Shown here one piece after another: positions 15,910-24,327 of a stretch of DNA of 32,272 nucleotides. The position numbers and the translations under genes were made by a program. Below the pieces are notes generated by a model. The model was given only the letters and a program-made list of their open reading frames with translations, was not told the origin of the DNA and made no database searches. The number at the start of each line of letters is the position of its first letter. Positions within the stretch are counted from its first letter, which is position 1. Source of the stretch: Actinoplanes siamensis. GTDB lineage: Bacteria; Actinomycetota; Actinomycetes; Mycobacteriales; Micromonosporaceae. The DNA is taken from contig NZ_BOMW01000022.1 of assembly GCF_016862395.1 (NCBI RefSeq), forward strand, positions 1 to 32,272, in the 5' to 3' direction.

Positions 15910-16341
15910 ATGGCGGTCATGGCCTGGTGGTGGCAGACCCTGATCGGCATCGGCATCGCCCTGGCGGTGGTGTGGCTCGCGCTGGTGACGACCCTGCTCG
16001 TCGCGAAGCCGGACGGGGTACGGCTGACCGAGGCGTTGCGGCTGCTGCCCGACCTGCTCCGGCTGCTGCGCCGGCTGGCCGGCGACGGCACCCTGCCTCG
16101 CGGTGTGCGGATCCGGCTCTGGCTGCTGCTCGCCTACCTGGCGCTCCCGTTCGATCTGATCCCGGACTTCGTCCCGGTCCTCGGCTACGCCGACGACGCG
16201 ATCATCGTCACGGCCGTGCTGCGTTCGACGGTCCGCCGGGCCGGCCTGGACGCCGTCCGCCGGCACTGGCCCGGAACCGACGCCGGGTTCGCCGCCCTCA
16301 CCCGCCTGACCGGCCTGGCCGCGCCCCCGCCGCCGCAGTGA
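15910..16341 (+). CDS. DUF1232 (YkvA-type) membrane protein
   Basis: This protein of about 143 residues has an N-terminal membrane helix (TLIGIGIALAVVWLALVTTLL) and the DUF1232 core at about 78-110: LALPFDLIPDFVPVLGYADD followed by AIIVTAVL. The DLIPDF-PVLGY-DD pattern is diagnostic. The function of the family is unknown; it is a small membrane-associated domain found widely in bacteria. The C-terminal tail is Pro-rich. Two in-frame ATGs (15910 and 15919) are equally plausible; the first is given. It is divergent from the P450 gene and converges on the Vps62-like gene, leaving 32 bases between stops. Confidence 0.85.
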   Translation: MAVMAWWWQTLIGIGIALAVVWLALVTTLLVAKPDGVRLTEALRLLPDLLRLLRRLAGDGTLPRGVRIRLWLLLAYLALPFDLIPDFVPVLGYADDAIIVTAVLRSTVRRAGLDAVRRHWPGTDAGFAALTRLTGLAAPPPPQ

Positions 16342-16373
16342 GCGGCCCCGGCCGCGGCAGCGCCGGGCACGCG

Positions 16374-18125
16374 CTACCGGCGCCATGCCTCCCGGATGTT
16401 GACCAGCAGGACCAGGATCGCCGCGAGGAAGAAGACGAACGTGACCACGTACCGGCCGTCCAGCCAGAGCACCACCAGCAGCACGATCGCCGAGCACGCC
16501 AGGACCAGGCGCAGCAGCACGGCCAGCAGCTTGCCGCGGACCGCCCCCTCAACGGTGAGCAGCACCAGCAACAGGCTCAGCGCGGTCTCCGAGCCGGCCA
16601 CCCCGAGCGGGTTCACCACCGCGCCCAGCGCCAGCAGGATCAGCGGCGTGCTCAGCACCGCCCACCAGGAGCGGGCGCGGCCGAGCAGGCCGGTCTGCGG
16701 TTCCATCGGCAGCCGCCGGTGCAGCAGGTGCCCGTGCGGGTCCTGGACCACCGGCACGACCGCCGCCGATCGTTTCTGCTCGTCGGCGAGGCGGGTCCGC
16801 TCCATCCGCAGCGCGAGCAGCCGCTGCTCGTCCGGCAGGAGCCCGCGGACCTCGGGCGCGGCGGCGGGCAGACCGGCCGCGGCCACCGCGAGATCGTGGC
16901 GCAGGGTGTCGATCTCCCGGTCCAGCGCGGCCAGCCGGTCGCCGTTCTGCCGGGTGCGGATCTCGATGAGCTGGCGCTCGGCGTCCGGGTTGGGGACGAC
17001 CTTGGCCAGCCCGGCCCAGCCGACCGGGTCGGCCCAGGACTGCCGGACGGTGCCGTCGCGCGAGTAACGGGGGCCGGCCGGGCCGCGCTCGCCGCCCAAC
17101 CGGTCGCGGGTGTCGCGCCCCCACAGGCCGCGGAAGTCGCGCACCCACGGGGTGTCGTCGCCGATCAGGACCGGCTGCCAGCCCTCGGCCTGACCGGGAC
17201 CGATCGCCCGGCCGTCGCCCCGGGCGTAGTCCACGTACGGAATCCCGACGGTGTTGCGGTCCTCGGCCGACCAGGGGGCCAGCAGGCGGGCCGACCCGCG
17301 CAGCGCGCCGACCAGACCGCGCAGCTTCGGCGGCCGAACCGTGATCAGATAATCGCCCGGCAGGTAGGCGCCGGAGTGCGACCCGGCGCCGACGAAGACC
17401 ACCGGATGCCGGCCGGCGTGCACCGACAGGTCCGGGTCGTCCCAGCGGCGCCGCAGGTCGTCGCCGGTCTCGTCGTGCGCCGAAAAAACCACCCAGCGTG
17501 GCGGCGGCAGGCCGGCCGGCCCGGTCACACCGGTCCCGTCCAGGTAGATCGTGACCTGCTCCCAGTCCGCCTCGTGCTCGTTGACCCCGCCGAACGCCGA
17601 CCGCCAATTGTTGAAGCTGTAGAAGTACCAGTACTGCAGGACGATCCACGGATCGTCGCGCAGCACCCGCCCGTAGTAGGTGGGCCGCCCGGGTTCCAGG
17701 TGGTCGCGTTGCAGCAGGAACGAGCGGGCCGCACTGCCGCCCGGGACGCTGCCGCGGAACAGCAGCGAGAACCGGTTCATGGCGTCGACCAGGCGGGCGG
17801 TCAGGCCGACGGAGGCCAGCCGGCTGGCCCGGGCCAGATGTGACGGGCGCTCGCGCAGCGGGATGTGGGCCAGCTGCTTCTCGGCGCCGATCCCGGACAG
17901 CGAGTGCTCCAGGCCCTGCTCGGCGCCGCCGGCCGCGGCCAGGGTGGCCAGGCTCAGGCCGCCCGGCGCGATCACCTCGACCGGGCTGTTGCCGGGTTCG
18001 ACCCGCCACAGGCTGGCGCGGCTGACGTACCGCTCCACCGAGACCGGGTAGAACCACTCCCCCTCCGTGAACTTGGCCACCGGCTCGTACGCGCGCAGCA
18101 GCGCCAGGTCTTCCTCGATGCCCAA
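16374..18125 (-). CDS. Vps62-like protein with C-terminal membrane helices
   Basis: This 583-residue protein is a conserved actinomycete type. Residues about 130-320 hold a beta-rich domain with IVLQYWYFYSFNNWRSAF, GVNEHEADWEQVTIYL, DDLRRRWDDPDL and HPVVFVGAGSHSGAYLPG. This pattern resembles the Vps62-related (DUF946) domain, but I hold that name loosely. Residues about 400-450 are charged and coiled-coil-like (RQLIEIRTRQNGDRLAALDREIDT region). The last 110 residues contain about four membrane helices. The protein probably displays its large domain from the membrane; the function is unknown. The TTG at 18125 is supported by AAGGGG nine bases upstream. Its gene lies on the same strand as the S15 enzyme but is separated from it by a strong hairpin. 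Confidence 0.75.
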   Translation of the reverse strand: MGIEEDLALLRAYEPVAKFTEGEWFYPVSVERYVSRASLWRVEPGNSPVEVIAPGGLSLATLAAAGGAEQGLEHSLSGIGAEKQLAHIPLRERPSHLARASRLASVGLTARLVDAMNRFSLLFRGSVPGGSAARSFLLQRDHLEPGRPTYYGRVLRDDPWIVLQYWYFYSFNNWRSAFGGVNEHEADWEQVTIYLDGTGVTGPAGLPPPRWVVFSAHDETGDDLRRRWDDPDLSVHAGRHPVVFVGAGSHSGAYLPGDYLITVRPPKLRGLVGALRGSARLLAPWSAEDRNTVGIPYVDYARGDGRAIGPGQAEGWQPVLIGDDTPWVRDFRGLWGRDTRDRLGGERGPAGPRYSRDGTVRQSWADPVGWAGLAKVVPNPDAERQLIEIRTRQNGDRLAALDREIDTLRHDLAVAAAGLPAAAPEVRGLLPDEQRLLALRMERTRLADEQKRSAAVVPVVQDPHGHLLHRRLPMEPQTGLLGRARSWWAVLSTPLILLALGAVVNPLGVAGSETALSLLLVLLTVEGAVRGKLLAVLLRLVLACSAIVLLVVLWLDGRYVVTFVFFLAAILVLLVNIREAWRR

Positions 18126-18211
18126 CCCCGTTGTCCCCTTCGCCCTCGCACGCCGAGGTTATCCGCCGACGGGGCGGGAAGGGACCGCGGCCGCCGGCGC
18201 GCCGGGCGACT

Positions 18212-18235
18212 GCTCCGACGCCGGCGCGTCGGAGC
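18212..18235 (-). terminator. Perfect 10-bp stem hairpin after the S15 gene
   Basis: GCTCCGACGC and GCGTCGGAGC form a perfect stem with the 4-base loop CGGC. It lies 53 bases past the stop of the S15-type gene and 87 bases before the Vps62-like start, so it should end the first transcript. No T-run follows. Confidence 0.7.
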
Positions 18236-18287
18236 CCGCGCGGCGCGGTCAGGGGAAAGGCTCCCCGGAGGGCGGCCGGCGCCGCGG

Positions 18288-20072
18288 TTAGGAGGCGGAC
18301 AGGCGGATGTCCAGCCTGGAGAGGGACGGCTGGACGCCGACGACCGTGCCGGCCGGGTAGCGGAGGGTGTGGTCACGGTCGGTGGAGATGAGGACCACGC
18401 CCAGCCGGTGGCCGGGGGCGACCACGTGGTCGGTGGTCTGCAGCTTCCAGCGGAACGTGTACGGCTGACCGCTGCTGATCGGCGTGGTCACCGAGCGCGA
18501 GACCCGGTTGCGGACGTCCAGCCAGCCCTGCGTGACGATCTCGTACGGGGTGTTCGCGGTGACGTACTCCCGACGGTTGAAGCAGCCCGGATCGCCGTCG
18601 ATGCCGGGGCCGACGCAGTCCTGTTCGGGTAGCGTGCGCAGCCCCGCGTAGCGCTCGGCGGGACCGTAGTCGACCAGCAGCGCGGTCAGGTACGGCGAGT
18701 CCCCGGCCAGGTCCGCGCGGACGGTGATCTCCGGCGTCCCGGAGATCCGGGTCTCCCGGGTGGATGCCGGGAACAGGTGAACCAGGCGGTTCGGGTCGGC
18801 CGTGGTCTCCGAGGCGGCCAGGTCGGTCGCGGTGCGCGCCGGGTTGTCCACGAACGTCTGCCGGCCGCTGGACCCCAGGCGCAGCGACACCTGGTGACCG
18901 GACGGGACAGGCCAGGTCGCCGAGGTCCGCCACTGGGTGGGCGCGACCTCCACGTCAGCCATCGGCTCGCGCATGATGCGGGTGTCGATCCGGTACAGCC
19001 AGTAGTCGAACCAGCGGTGCAACGTCGACAGCCAGACGTCGCGGCGCACGTTGAACGGGTCGGTGTGCGCGGCCTGGTGCAGCCAGATCTTGCGCGGGAC
19101 GTGGTGCGCCGCGAGGGCGTCCCACCACTGCCCGGCCTGCAGCGTGCGGACGTTGTCGTCGTGCAGCCCGTGCACCAGGAAGACGCTGGCCCGTACCTTG
19201 CCGGCGTCGCGCAGATAATCCCGCTCCGCCCAGTACGCGCTGTAGTCACCGGTCTCCCGGTCCTGCGCGCGTTCCAGCTCGTCCATGACGCCGGCGCAGG
19301 TCTCGGGATCCGCCCTGGTCAGCACGGCGCGGGCGAGCACGTCGGTGTCCTCGCCCTGGAACCCGCCGGGCGCGACGACGCCGCCGTTGGCCCGGTAGTA
19401 GTCGTACCAGCTGGAGATCCCGGCGATCGGCACGATCGTCTCCAGACCCCGGACGCCGGTCGCGGCCACCGCGTTGGGCAGCGTGCCGTTGTAGGACACC
19501 CCGATCATCCCGGTCCGCCCGGTGGACCAGTCGGCCCGCACCGGCGCGCCGTCCGCGCCGAAGCCCTGCGCGCGCCCGTTCAGCCAGTCCACGACGGCTT
19601 TCATGCCGAGCGTCTCGTTGCGCCCGCCGGACGTCGGGCAGCCGTCCGACCCGCCGCTGCCCAGGCTGTCCGCGAAGACCACCGCGTAGCCGCGGGGCAC
19701 GAAGTAGTTGTCCAGGTAGCCGCCGAAGAAGATGCTGTCGGCGCGGCTGGCGGGCGAGGCCGCGGTGCGGGCGGCGGCGGCGCCGCGGTCGATGTCGTCA
19801 TGATTGGGTACGTCGTTGAGCCCGGCGTAATAGGGACTCGCCTGGAAGATCACCGGGACTTTGCGGCTGGCCGCGGGCCGGATGATCCGGACGGCCACCC
19901 GGTCGGGCCGCCCGTCGGCGTCGCTGTCGACGCCGGTCTGTACCCAGACCTGTTCGCGGATGGCCTGCGTGTAGTCGTAGACGGGCCGGGTGCCGGCATT
20001 CGTGGTGGCGGCGGCAGCGGCCGAGGGCGTGAGGAGCACCGCTATGGCGGCGATCGATGCGGCGAGTCGCAT
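18288..20072 (-). CDS. Secreted S15-type peptidase / CocE-like acylase
   Basis: This 594-residue protein starts with a signal peptide (MRLAASIAAIAVLLTPSAAAAA, cleavage near residue 22). The alpha/beta-hydrolase domain has the nucleophile S193 in GVSYNG, the acid in HGLHDDNV (301-308) and H336 in HQAAHTDPF. The C-terminal third is the beta-rich domain of the X-Pro dipeptidyl-peptidase/CocE family (HVVAPGHRLGVVLIS near 560). Members remove X-Pro dipeptides or hydrolyse esters and amides; which applies here is not readable. It is exported and probably acts outside the cell. The length is normal for Streptomyces-type X-Pro peptidases. The ATG at 20072 is the only start consistent with the signal peptide. 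It is monocistronic, or read after the small membrane gene 22 bases upstream. Confidence 0.88.
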   Translation of the reverse strand: MRLAASIAAIAVLLTPSAAAAATTNAGTRPVYDYTQAIREQVWVQTGVDSDADGRPDRVAVRIIRPAASRKVPVIFQASPYYAGLNDVPNHDDIDRGAAAARTAASPASRADSIFFGGYLDNYFVPRGYAVVFADSLGSGGSDGCPTSGGRNETLGMKAVVDWLNGRAQGFGADGAPVRADWSTGRTGMIGVSYNGTLPNAVAATGVRGLETIVPIAGISSWYDYYRANGGVVAPGGFQGEDTDVLARAVLTRADPETCAGVMDELERAQDRETGDYSAYWAERDYLRDAGKVRASVFLVHGLHDDNVRTLQAGQWWDALAAHHVPRKIWLHQAAHTDPFNVRRDVWLSTLHRWFDYWLYRIDTRIMREPMADVEVAPTQWRTSATWPVPSGHQVSLRLGSSGRQTFVDNPARTATDLAASETTADPNRLVHLFPASTRETRISGTPEITVRADLAGDSPYLTALLVDYGPAERYAGLRTLPEQDCVGPGIDGDPGCFNRREYVTANTPYEIVTQGWLDVRNRVSRSVTTPISSGQPYTFRWKLQTTDHVVAPGHRLGVVLISTDRDHTLRYPAGTVVGVQPSLSRLDIRLSAS

Positions 20073-20094
20073 CGCGCCACCATATCGCCATTCA

Positions 20095-20457
20095 TCAATT
20101 GGCGGGGATCCGTGTCCGCCAGGCCGCGGTGAGCAGCAGCGCGCCGGCCGCCGCGCCCAGCGCCGGCGCCCCGGCCAGCAGCGCGGCCACGCCCAGCACC
20201 AGGCAGGACCAGACCACCACGCGCAGGCCGGTGTCGACGCGGGGCACGCCGGTCGGGCGCTCCTTCGTCCACCGGGGCACCCAGGCCACGGCGGCGGCCA
20301 CCGCTACCGCGCCGAGGACGCCCGCCGCGGTGCGGGCCGCCGCCGGCCAGCCGAAATGGTGACTGACCGCGAACGCGGCGGCCAGCACGCACACCGCCCA
20401 CACCTTGCCCAGCAGCCAGCGTGCCGCGGGTCCCACGATTCCGTCGCGCGCGCTCAT
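20095..20457 (-). CDS. Small membrane protein, unknown function
   Basis: This 120-residue protein begins MSARDGIVGPAARWLLGKVW and has about four hydrophobic helices (VWAVCVLAAAFAV, TAAGVLGAVAVAAAVAWV, VVVWSCLVLGVAALLA and ALGAAAGALLLTAAW). It is probably an integral membrane protein. The ATG at 20457 is chosen because GGGGGGAG lies at ideal distance; longer upstream starts lack this. I do not recognise the family. The gene is 22 bases upstream of the S15-type gene on the same strand and could be cotranscribed with it. Confidence 0.7.
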   Translation of the reverse strand: MSARDGIVGPAARWLLGKVWAVCVLAAAFAVSHHFGWPAAARTAAGVLGAVAVAAAVAWVPRWTKERPTGVPRVDTGLRVVVWSCLVLGVAALLAGAPALGAAAGALLLTAAWRTRIPAN

Positions 20458-20537
20458 CCCACTCCCCCCGGGTCCGCACCGTCGGGGCGCGGCGTACCCA
20501 GAATGGCGCGCGTTCATTCCGGTCGATGCGCGAAAAT

Positions 20538-20649
20538 CCGCGGCCGGCCGCGGCGTACCCCCCGAATCGGCGGCCCCGGCCGCGGCGGACCGCGACCCGA
20601 CCGCCCGAGCGGCGCCATCCGGGAAGCGGCCCCGGCCCCGGCGGACCGC
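20538..20649. repeat. Palindrome and 24-base direct repeat after metI
   Basis: CCGCGGCCGGCCGCGG at 20538-20553 is a perfect 16-base palindrome. A 24-base sequence at 20570-20593 recurs at 20626-20649 with one mismatch (spacing 56). The region lies between the small membrane gene and metI and may act in ending the met transcript; it may also be ordinary GC-rich repetition. Confidence 0.5.
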
Positions 20650-20693
20650 CTCACCGCCGCGTCCGGGGATCCGCCGCGGCCGGACCGCCTGGA

Positions 20694-21353
20694 TCAGCGG
20701 CGCAGCGCCTTCCTCGCCAGGAAGTTGCCGAGGAACTGCCCGGCCTGCACGATCACGATGATCACCGCGACGGTGATGTAGACGACCGGCCAGTTGTAGC
20801 GCTGCGAACCGTAGGTGACCGCGAAGTCGCCCAGCCCCCCACCGCCGAACAGCCCGGCCTGGGCGGACATGTCCACCACGCCGACGAAGATGAACGTGTA
20901 GCCCAGCACCACCGGACCGAGCGCCTCCGGCACCACCACGGTGAGCAGGATGCTCAGCGGCCGGGCGCCGGCGGCCCGGGCGGCCTCGACGACGCCCGGC
21001 TCGACCGCCAGCAGGTTCTGCTCGACGATCCGGCTGACGGCGAACGCCGCCGCCAGCGACAGCGCGAAGGTCACCGCGTCGGTGCCGATCGTGGTGCCGA
21101 TGGTGACCAGCATGAGCGGCTGGATCGCGGTCAAGAAGATCACGAACGGGATCGGCCGGACCACGTTGACCAGGATGTTCACCGCGATGAACACGGCCCG
21201 GTTGGCGAGCAGGCTGCCCGGCCGGGTGGCGTAGAGCACCAGGCCGAGGGCCAGGCCGAGCAGGCCGCCGGCCAGCACCGAGATGCCGACGATGTAGAAC
21301 GTCTGCCCGATGGCCTCGCGGAAGACCGGCAGGTTGGTGAGGAACTCGTCCAC
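20694..21353 (-). CDS. metI: Methionine ABC transporter permease MetI
   Basis: This 219-residue permease has about five membrane helices. The coupling segment VEAARAAGARPLSILLTVVVPEAL near 120-143 matches the MetI EAA loop that contacts MetN. VNVVRPIPFVIFLTAIQPL and GGGGLGDFAVTYGSQRYNW are further family stretches. The typical length is about 217 residues. GTG at 21353 is one base after the metN stop, so translation is coupled. With MetN and MetQ it imports methionine (L- and possibly D-form or oxidised forms). Confidence 0.93.
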   Translation of the reverse strand: MDEFLTNLPVFREAIGQTFYIVGISVLAGGLLGLALGLVLYATRPGSLLANRAVFIAVNILVNVVRPIPFVIFLTAIQPLMLVTIGTTIGTDAVTFALSLAAAFAVSRIVEQNLLAVEPGVVEAARAAGARPLSILLTVVVPEALGPVVLGYTFIFVGVVDMSAQAGLFGGGGLGDFAVTYGSQRYNWPVVYITVAVIIVIVQAGQFLGNFLARKALRR

Positions 21354-21354
21354 G

Positions 21355-22365
<1,011 letters not shown>

Positions 22366-22370
22366 GGGGA

Positions 22371-23306
22371 CTACTTGCCGGCCGCGGCCGCTTGGTCCTG
22401 GACCGTCCTGAGCAGCGCCTGCAGCTCGGTGGCGGGCACCGTGCGGAGCACCGCGACACCGCCGTTGGAATCCTGCACGCCCTTCTCCACGGCCGGGTCG
22501 TGGTAGAGCCCGGCCAGCTCGAGGTAGGTCGGATTGTCCTTGTCCGCGGCTCGGGCGGCGAAGACGTTCACGTACGGCGCGGCGCTCGCGCTGGCCGGGT
22601 CGTCCTGGAAGATCGCCGCGTCCCGGGGCAGCTTCGCGCTGGTGGCGTAGTTGTTGTTGACGATCGCGCCGACCACCGAGCCGTTCTGCAACGCGCCCGC
22701 GGTCTGCGACGCGTCCAGGGTGACCACGTCGACCCTCTTCGTCTCGACGTCCGCGGTGCTGGAGAACGCGCTGCCGCCGCCCTTGAGCGTGACCAGGCCG
22801 GCCGCCTGCAGCACGAGCAGGCCACGCGCCTGGTTGATGGCGTCGTTCGGGATGGCCACCTTGCCGCCGGCCGGAAACTCGGCCGGCTGCTTGTACTTCA
22901 GCGAGTACAGCGGCAGCGGGTAGACCGCTGTCGCGCCGATCGGCTGCAGGTCGTCCTTGGCGGTGACGTTGTAGTTCGCCAGATATTCGATGTGCTGGAA
23001 CTGGTTGAGCTCCAGTTGCCTCTGCCTCAGCGCCGGGTTCGGCTGGCTGTAGTCGTTGAAGTTGACCAGCTCGACTGTCACGTTGAGCTTCTGCCTGGCC
23101 AGGTCGGTGTAGATTTTCCAGTACGGCTGGGACGCGTCCGTGACGCCGATGCGCACGGTCGTGGCACCAGTGTCGTCGTCGGCGTCGCCACGGCCGGCGA
23201 CGACGCCGATCACCACGCCTGCCGCCACCACGAGGGCGGCGGCCGCCGCGATCCATGGCCAGCGGCTGCGCTCACGGGTGGGCAGGACCGGCTGCTGGTC
23301 GGACAT
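22371..23306 (-). CDS. metQ: Methionine-binding protein MetQ, anchored by a helix
   Basis: This 311-residue protein is of the NlpA/MetQ family (ATTVRIGVTDAS, NQFQHIEYLANYNVT and KVAIPNDAINQARGLLVLQAAGL are diagnostic). It collects methionine outside the membrane for MetI-MetN. Most relatives are lipoproteins with a lipobox cysteine. Here residues 17-38 form one hydrophobic helix after RSRWPW, and there is no cysteine at all near the N-terminus, so it should stay membrane-anchored by that helix. The ATG at 23306 is preceded by GAGGAGA at six bases. The acetyltransferase gene is 20 bases upstream and metN five bases downstream, which makes one operon. Confidence 0.92.
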   Translation of the reverse strand: MSDQQPVLPTRERSRWPWIAAAAALVVAAGVVIGVVAGRGDADDDTGATTVRIGVTDASQPYWKIYTDLARQKLNVTVELVNFNDYSQPNPALRQRQLELNQFQHIEYLANYNVTAKDDLQPIGATAVYPLPLYSLKYKQPAEFPAGGKVAIPNDAINQARGLLVLQAAGLVTLKGGGSAFSSTADVETKRVDVVTLDASQTAGALQNGSVVGAIVNNNYATSAKLPRDAAIFQDDPASASAAPYVNVFAARAADKDNPTYLELAGLYHDPAVEKGVQDSNGGVAVLRTVPATELQALLRTVQDQAAAAGK

Positions 23307-23326
23307 GAAGATCTCCTCAATGACTT

Positions 23327-24016
23327 CTATTGATCACTCGGCGCACGGAGCACCGAGAAGTAGCGGGTCCGGCGCAGCTGGAACCCGATCGACAGGTAGA
23401 GCCGGATCGCGGCGGTGTTGCCCGCCGCGGCGTGCAGGAACGGGGTCTCGCCGCGCTCGCGGATCTGCCGCGCGACCGCCCGGACGAGAGTCGTGGCCAG
23501 CCCCTGGCCGCGGAAGGCCGGATCGGTGCAGACCGCGCTGATCTCGGTCCAGCCCGGCGGGTGCACCCGCTCGCCGGCCATCGCCACGAGCGCGCCGCCG
23601 CGGCGGACGCCCAGGTAGGTGCCGAGCCGGTAGGTTCCGGGCTCGAACGGCCCGGGCCGGGTGCGGGTGACCAGGTCCAGCATCTCCGGCACGTCGGCGG
23701 CGCCGAGCGTCACCACCTCGCCGGACGGCTGGCCGCGCAGCGCGTCGGTGGCGACCAGTTGGACGCCCTCGCCGCGGTGCTCGACGGTCCAGCCGGCCGG
23801 CGGCGGGGTGATGTCGCAGGAGAGGCGGGCCAGGCCGCCCGGGCCGACCAGGGCGCGCAGGTCGGCCCAGACCCGGTCGTCCTGGACCGGCGGGACCGCC
23901 ACGATCGGCGAGACGTCGGCCGGGTAGCGGCGCGCCCGGCCGGCGCCCTCGGCGAGGTGGGCGTGCGGGCCGGTGAGCGAAGCCCAGGAGGCCTGGTCCA
24001 GCACGTCGCCGTTCAT
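23327..24016 (-). CDS. GNAT acetyltransferase, first large gene of met operon
   Basis: This 229-residue protein has an N-terminal part of about 100 residues and a C-terminal GNAT domain. The acetyl-CoA motif is DPAFRGQGLATTLVRAVA and the closing segment GNTAAIRLYLSIGFQLRRT. It resembles FR47-type acetyltransferases. It overlaps the leader ORF by ATGA and ends 20 bases before metQ, so all four genes are probably one transcript. Acetylation of an imported amino acid or a toxic methionine analogue is a possible role from context, but nothing in the sequence shows the substrate. The ATG at 24016 is favoured by the overlap; no separate ribosome binding site lies directly before it. Confidence 0.85.
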   Translation of the reverse strand: MNGDVLDQASWASLTGPHAHLAEGAGRARRYPADVSPIVAVPPVQDDRVWADLRALVGPGGLARLSCDITPPPAGWTVEHRGEGVQLVATDALRGQPSGEVVTLGAADVPEMLDLVTRTRPGPFEPGTYRLGTYLGVRRGGALVAMAGERVHPPGWTEISAVCTDPAFRGQGLATTLVRAVARQIRERGETPFLHAAAGNTAAIRLYLSIGFQLRRTRYFSVLRAPSDQ

Positions 24017-24051
24017 CGGGCCGCCGGGGTGTCGGGATCCGGCTTGATCAT
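24013..24051 (-). CDS. 12-residue leader ORF overlapping the GNAT start
   Basis: ATG at 24051 is preceded at six bases by GGAGGT (24063-24058). The whole GGAGGTGATC is complementary to the 16S rRNA tail, a nearly maximal ribosome binding site. The frame reads MIKPDPDTPAAR and stops at a TGA that overlaps the GNAT start as ATGA. Ribosomes initiating here would reach the GNAT start by termination-reinitiation. The peptide contains no Cys or Met run, so classical amino-acid attenuation is not apparent. It is too short to support by homology; the ribosome site and the overlap are the evidence. Confidence 0.6.
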   Translation of the reverse strand: MIKPDPDTPAAR

Positions 24052-24079
24052 GTGATCACCTCCGCACCGAGGACCCTAA

Positions 24080-24105
24080 CCTATTAGAGCCATAGGACTA
24101 ATAGG
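24080..24105. promoter_or_regulatory. Inverted repeat, candidate operator of the met operon
   Basis: CCTATTAG and CTAATAGG form a perfect 8-bp inverted repeat separated by ten bases. It is AT-rich within GC-rich DNA, lies 29 bases before the leader ORF start and faces a TetR gene about 220 bases away. The size fits a TetR-dimer operator. It might cover the met promoter, although I cannot define -35 and -10 boxes. Confidence 0.55.
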
Positions 24106-24134
24106 CGTAGTGTGGATTACTGCGAGCACGGCGT

Positions 24135-24217
24135 GGCGCCCGCGGACGTGCGAGCGGGCCGGTCCTCGTGAGCCGGGTCCCGGAAGAAGCGCCGGGCGCC
24201 CACGGACGCGGGAGCGG
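24135..24217. repeat. Imperfect 23-base direct repeat between met operon and TetR
   Basis: A 23-base sequence at 24135-24157 recurs at 24195-24217 with three mismatches, 60 bases apart (GGCGCCC-N-CGGACG-N-G-N-GAGCGG). It lies in the divergent regulatory region and could be a second regulator site or chance GC-rich repetition. Confidence 0.4.
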
Positions 24218-24327
24218 AGCGCGCGACGCGGGATCGGGTGAGGGTGCGGTGCGCAGTAGGCGGCGGGCGGGTGGAGGGGTAGGATTTTTCGCTGTTCGCG
24301 ACGGTGACCAGAACGGATGTCGGCGGC

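Noticed and set aside
14322..17843. A plus-strand open frame of more than 1100 codons running opposite to the P450 and Vps62-like genes
   Set aside because: Its product is Arg/Pro/Gly/Ala-rich without motifs, and it lies antisense to genes with clear family residues. It results from GC-rich third positions.
24064..24303. A SAM or other riboswitch upstream of the met operon
   Set aside because: I could not fold the region into a known SAM-riboswitch core, and the transcribed leader before the 12-codon ORF appears too short for one.
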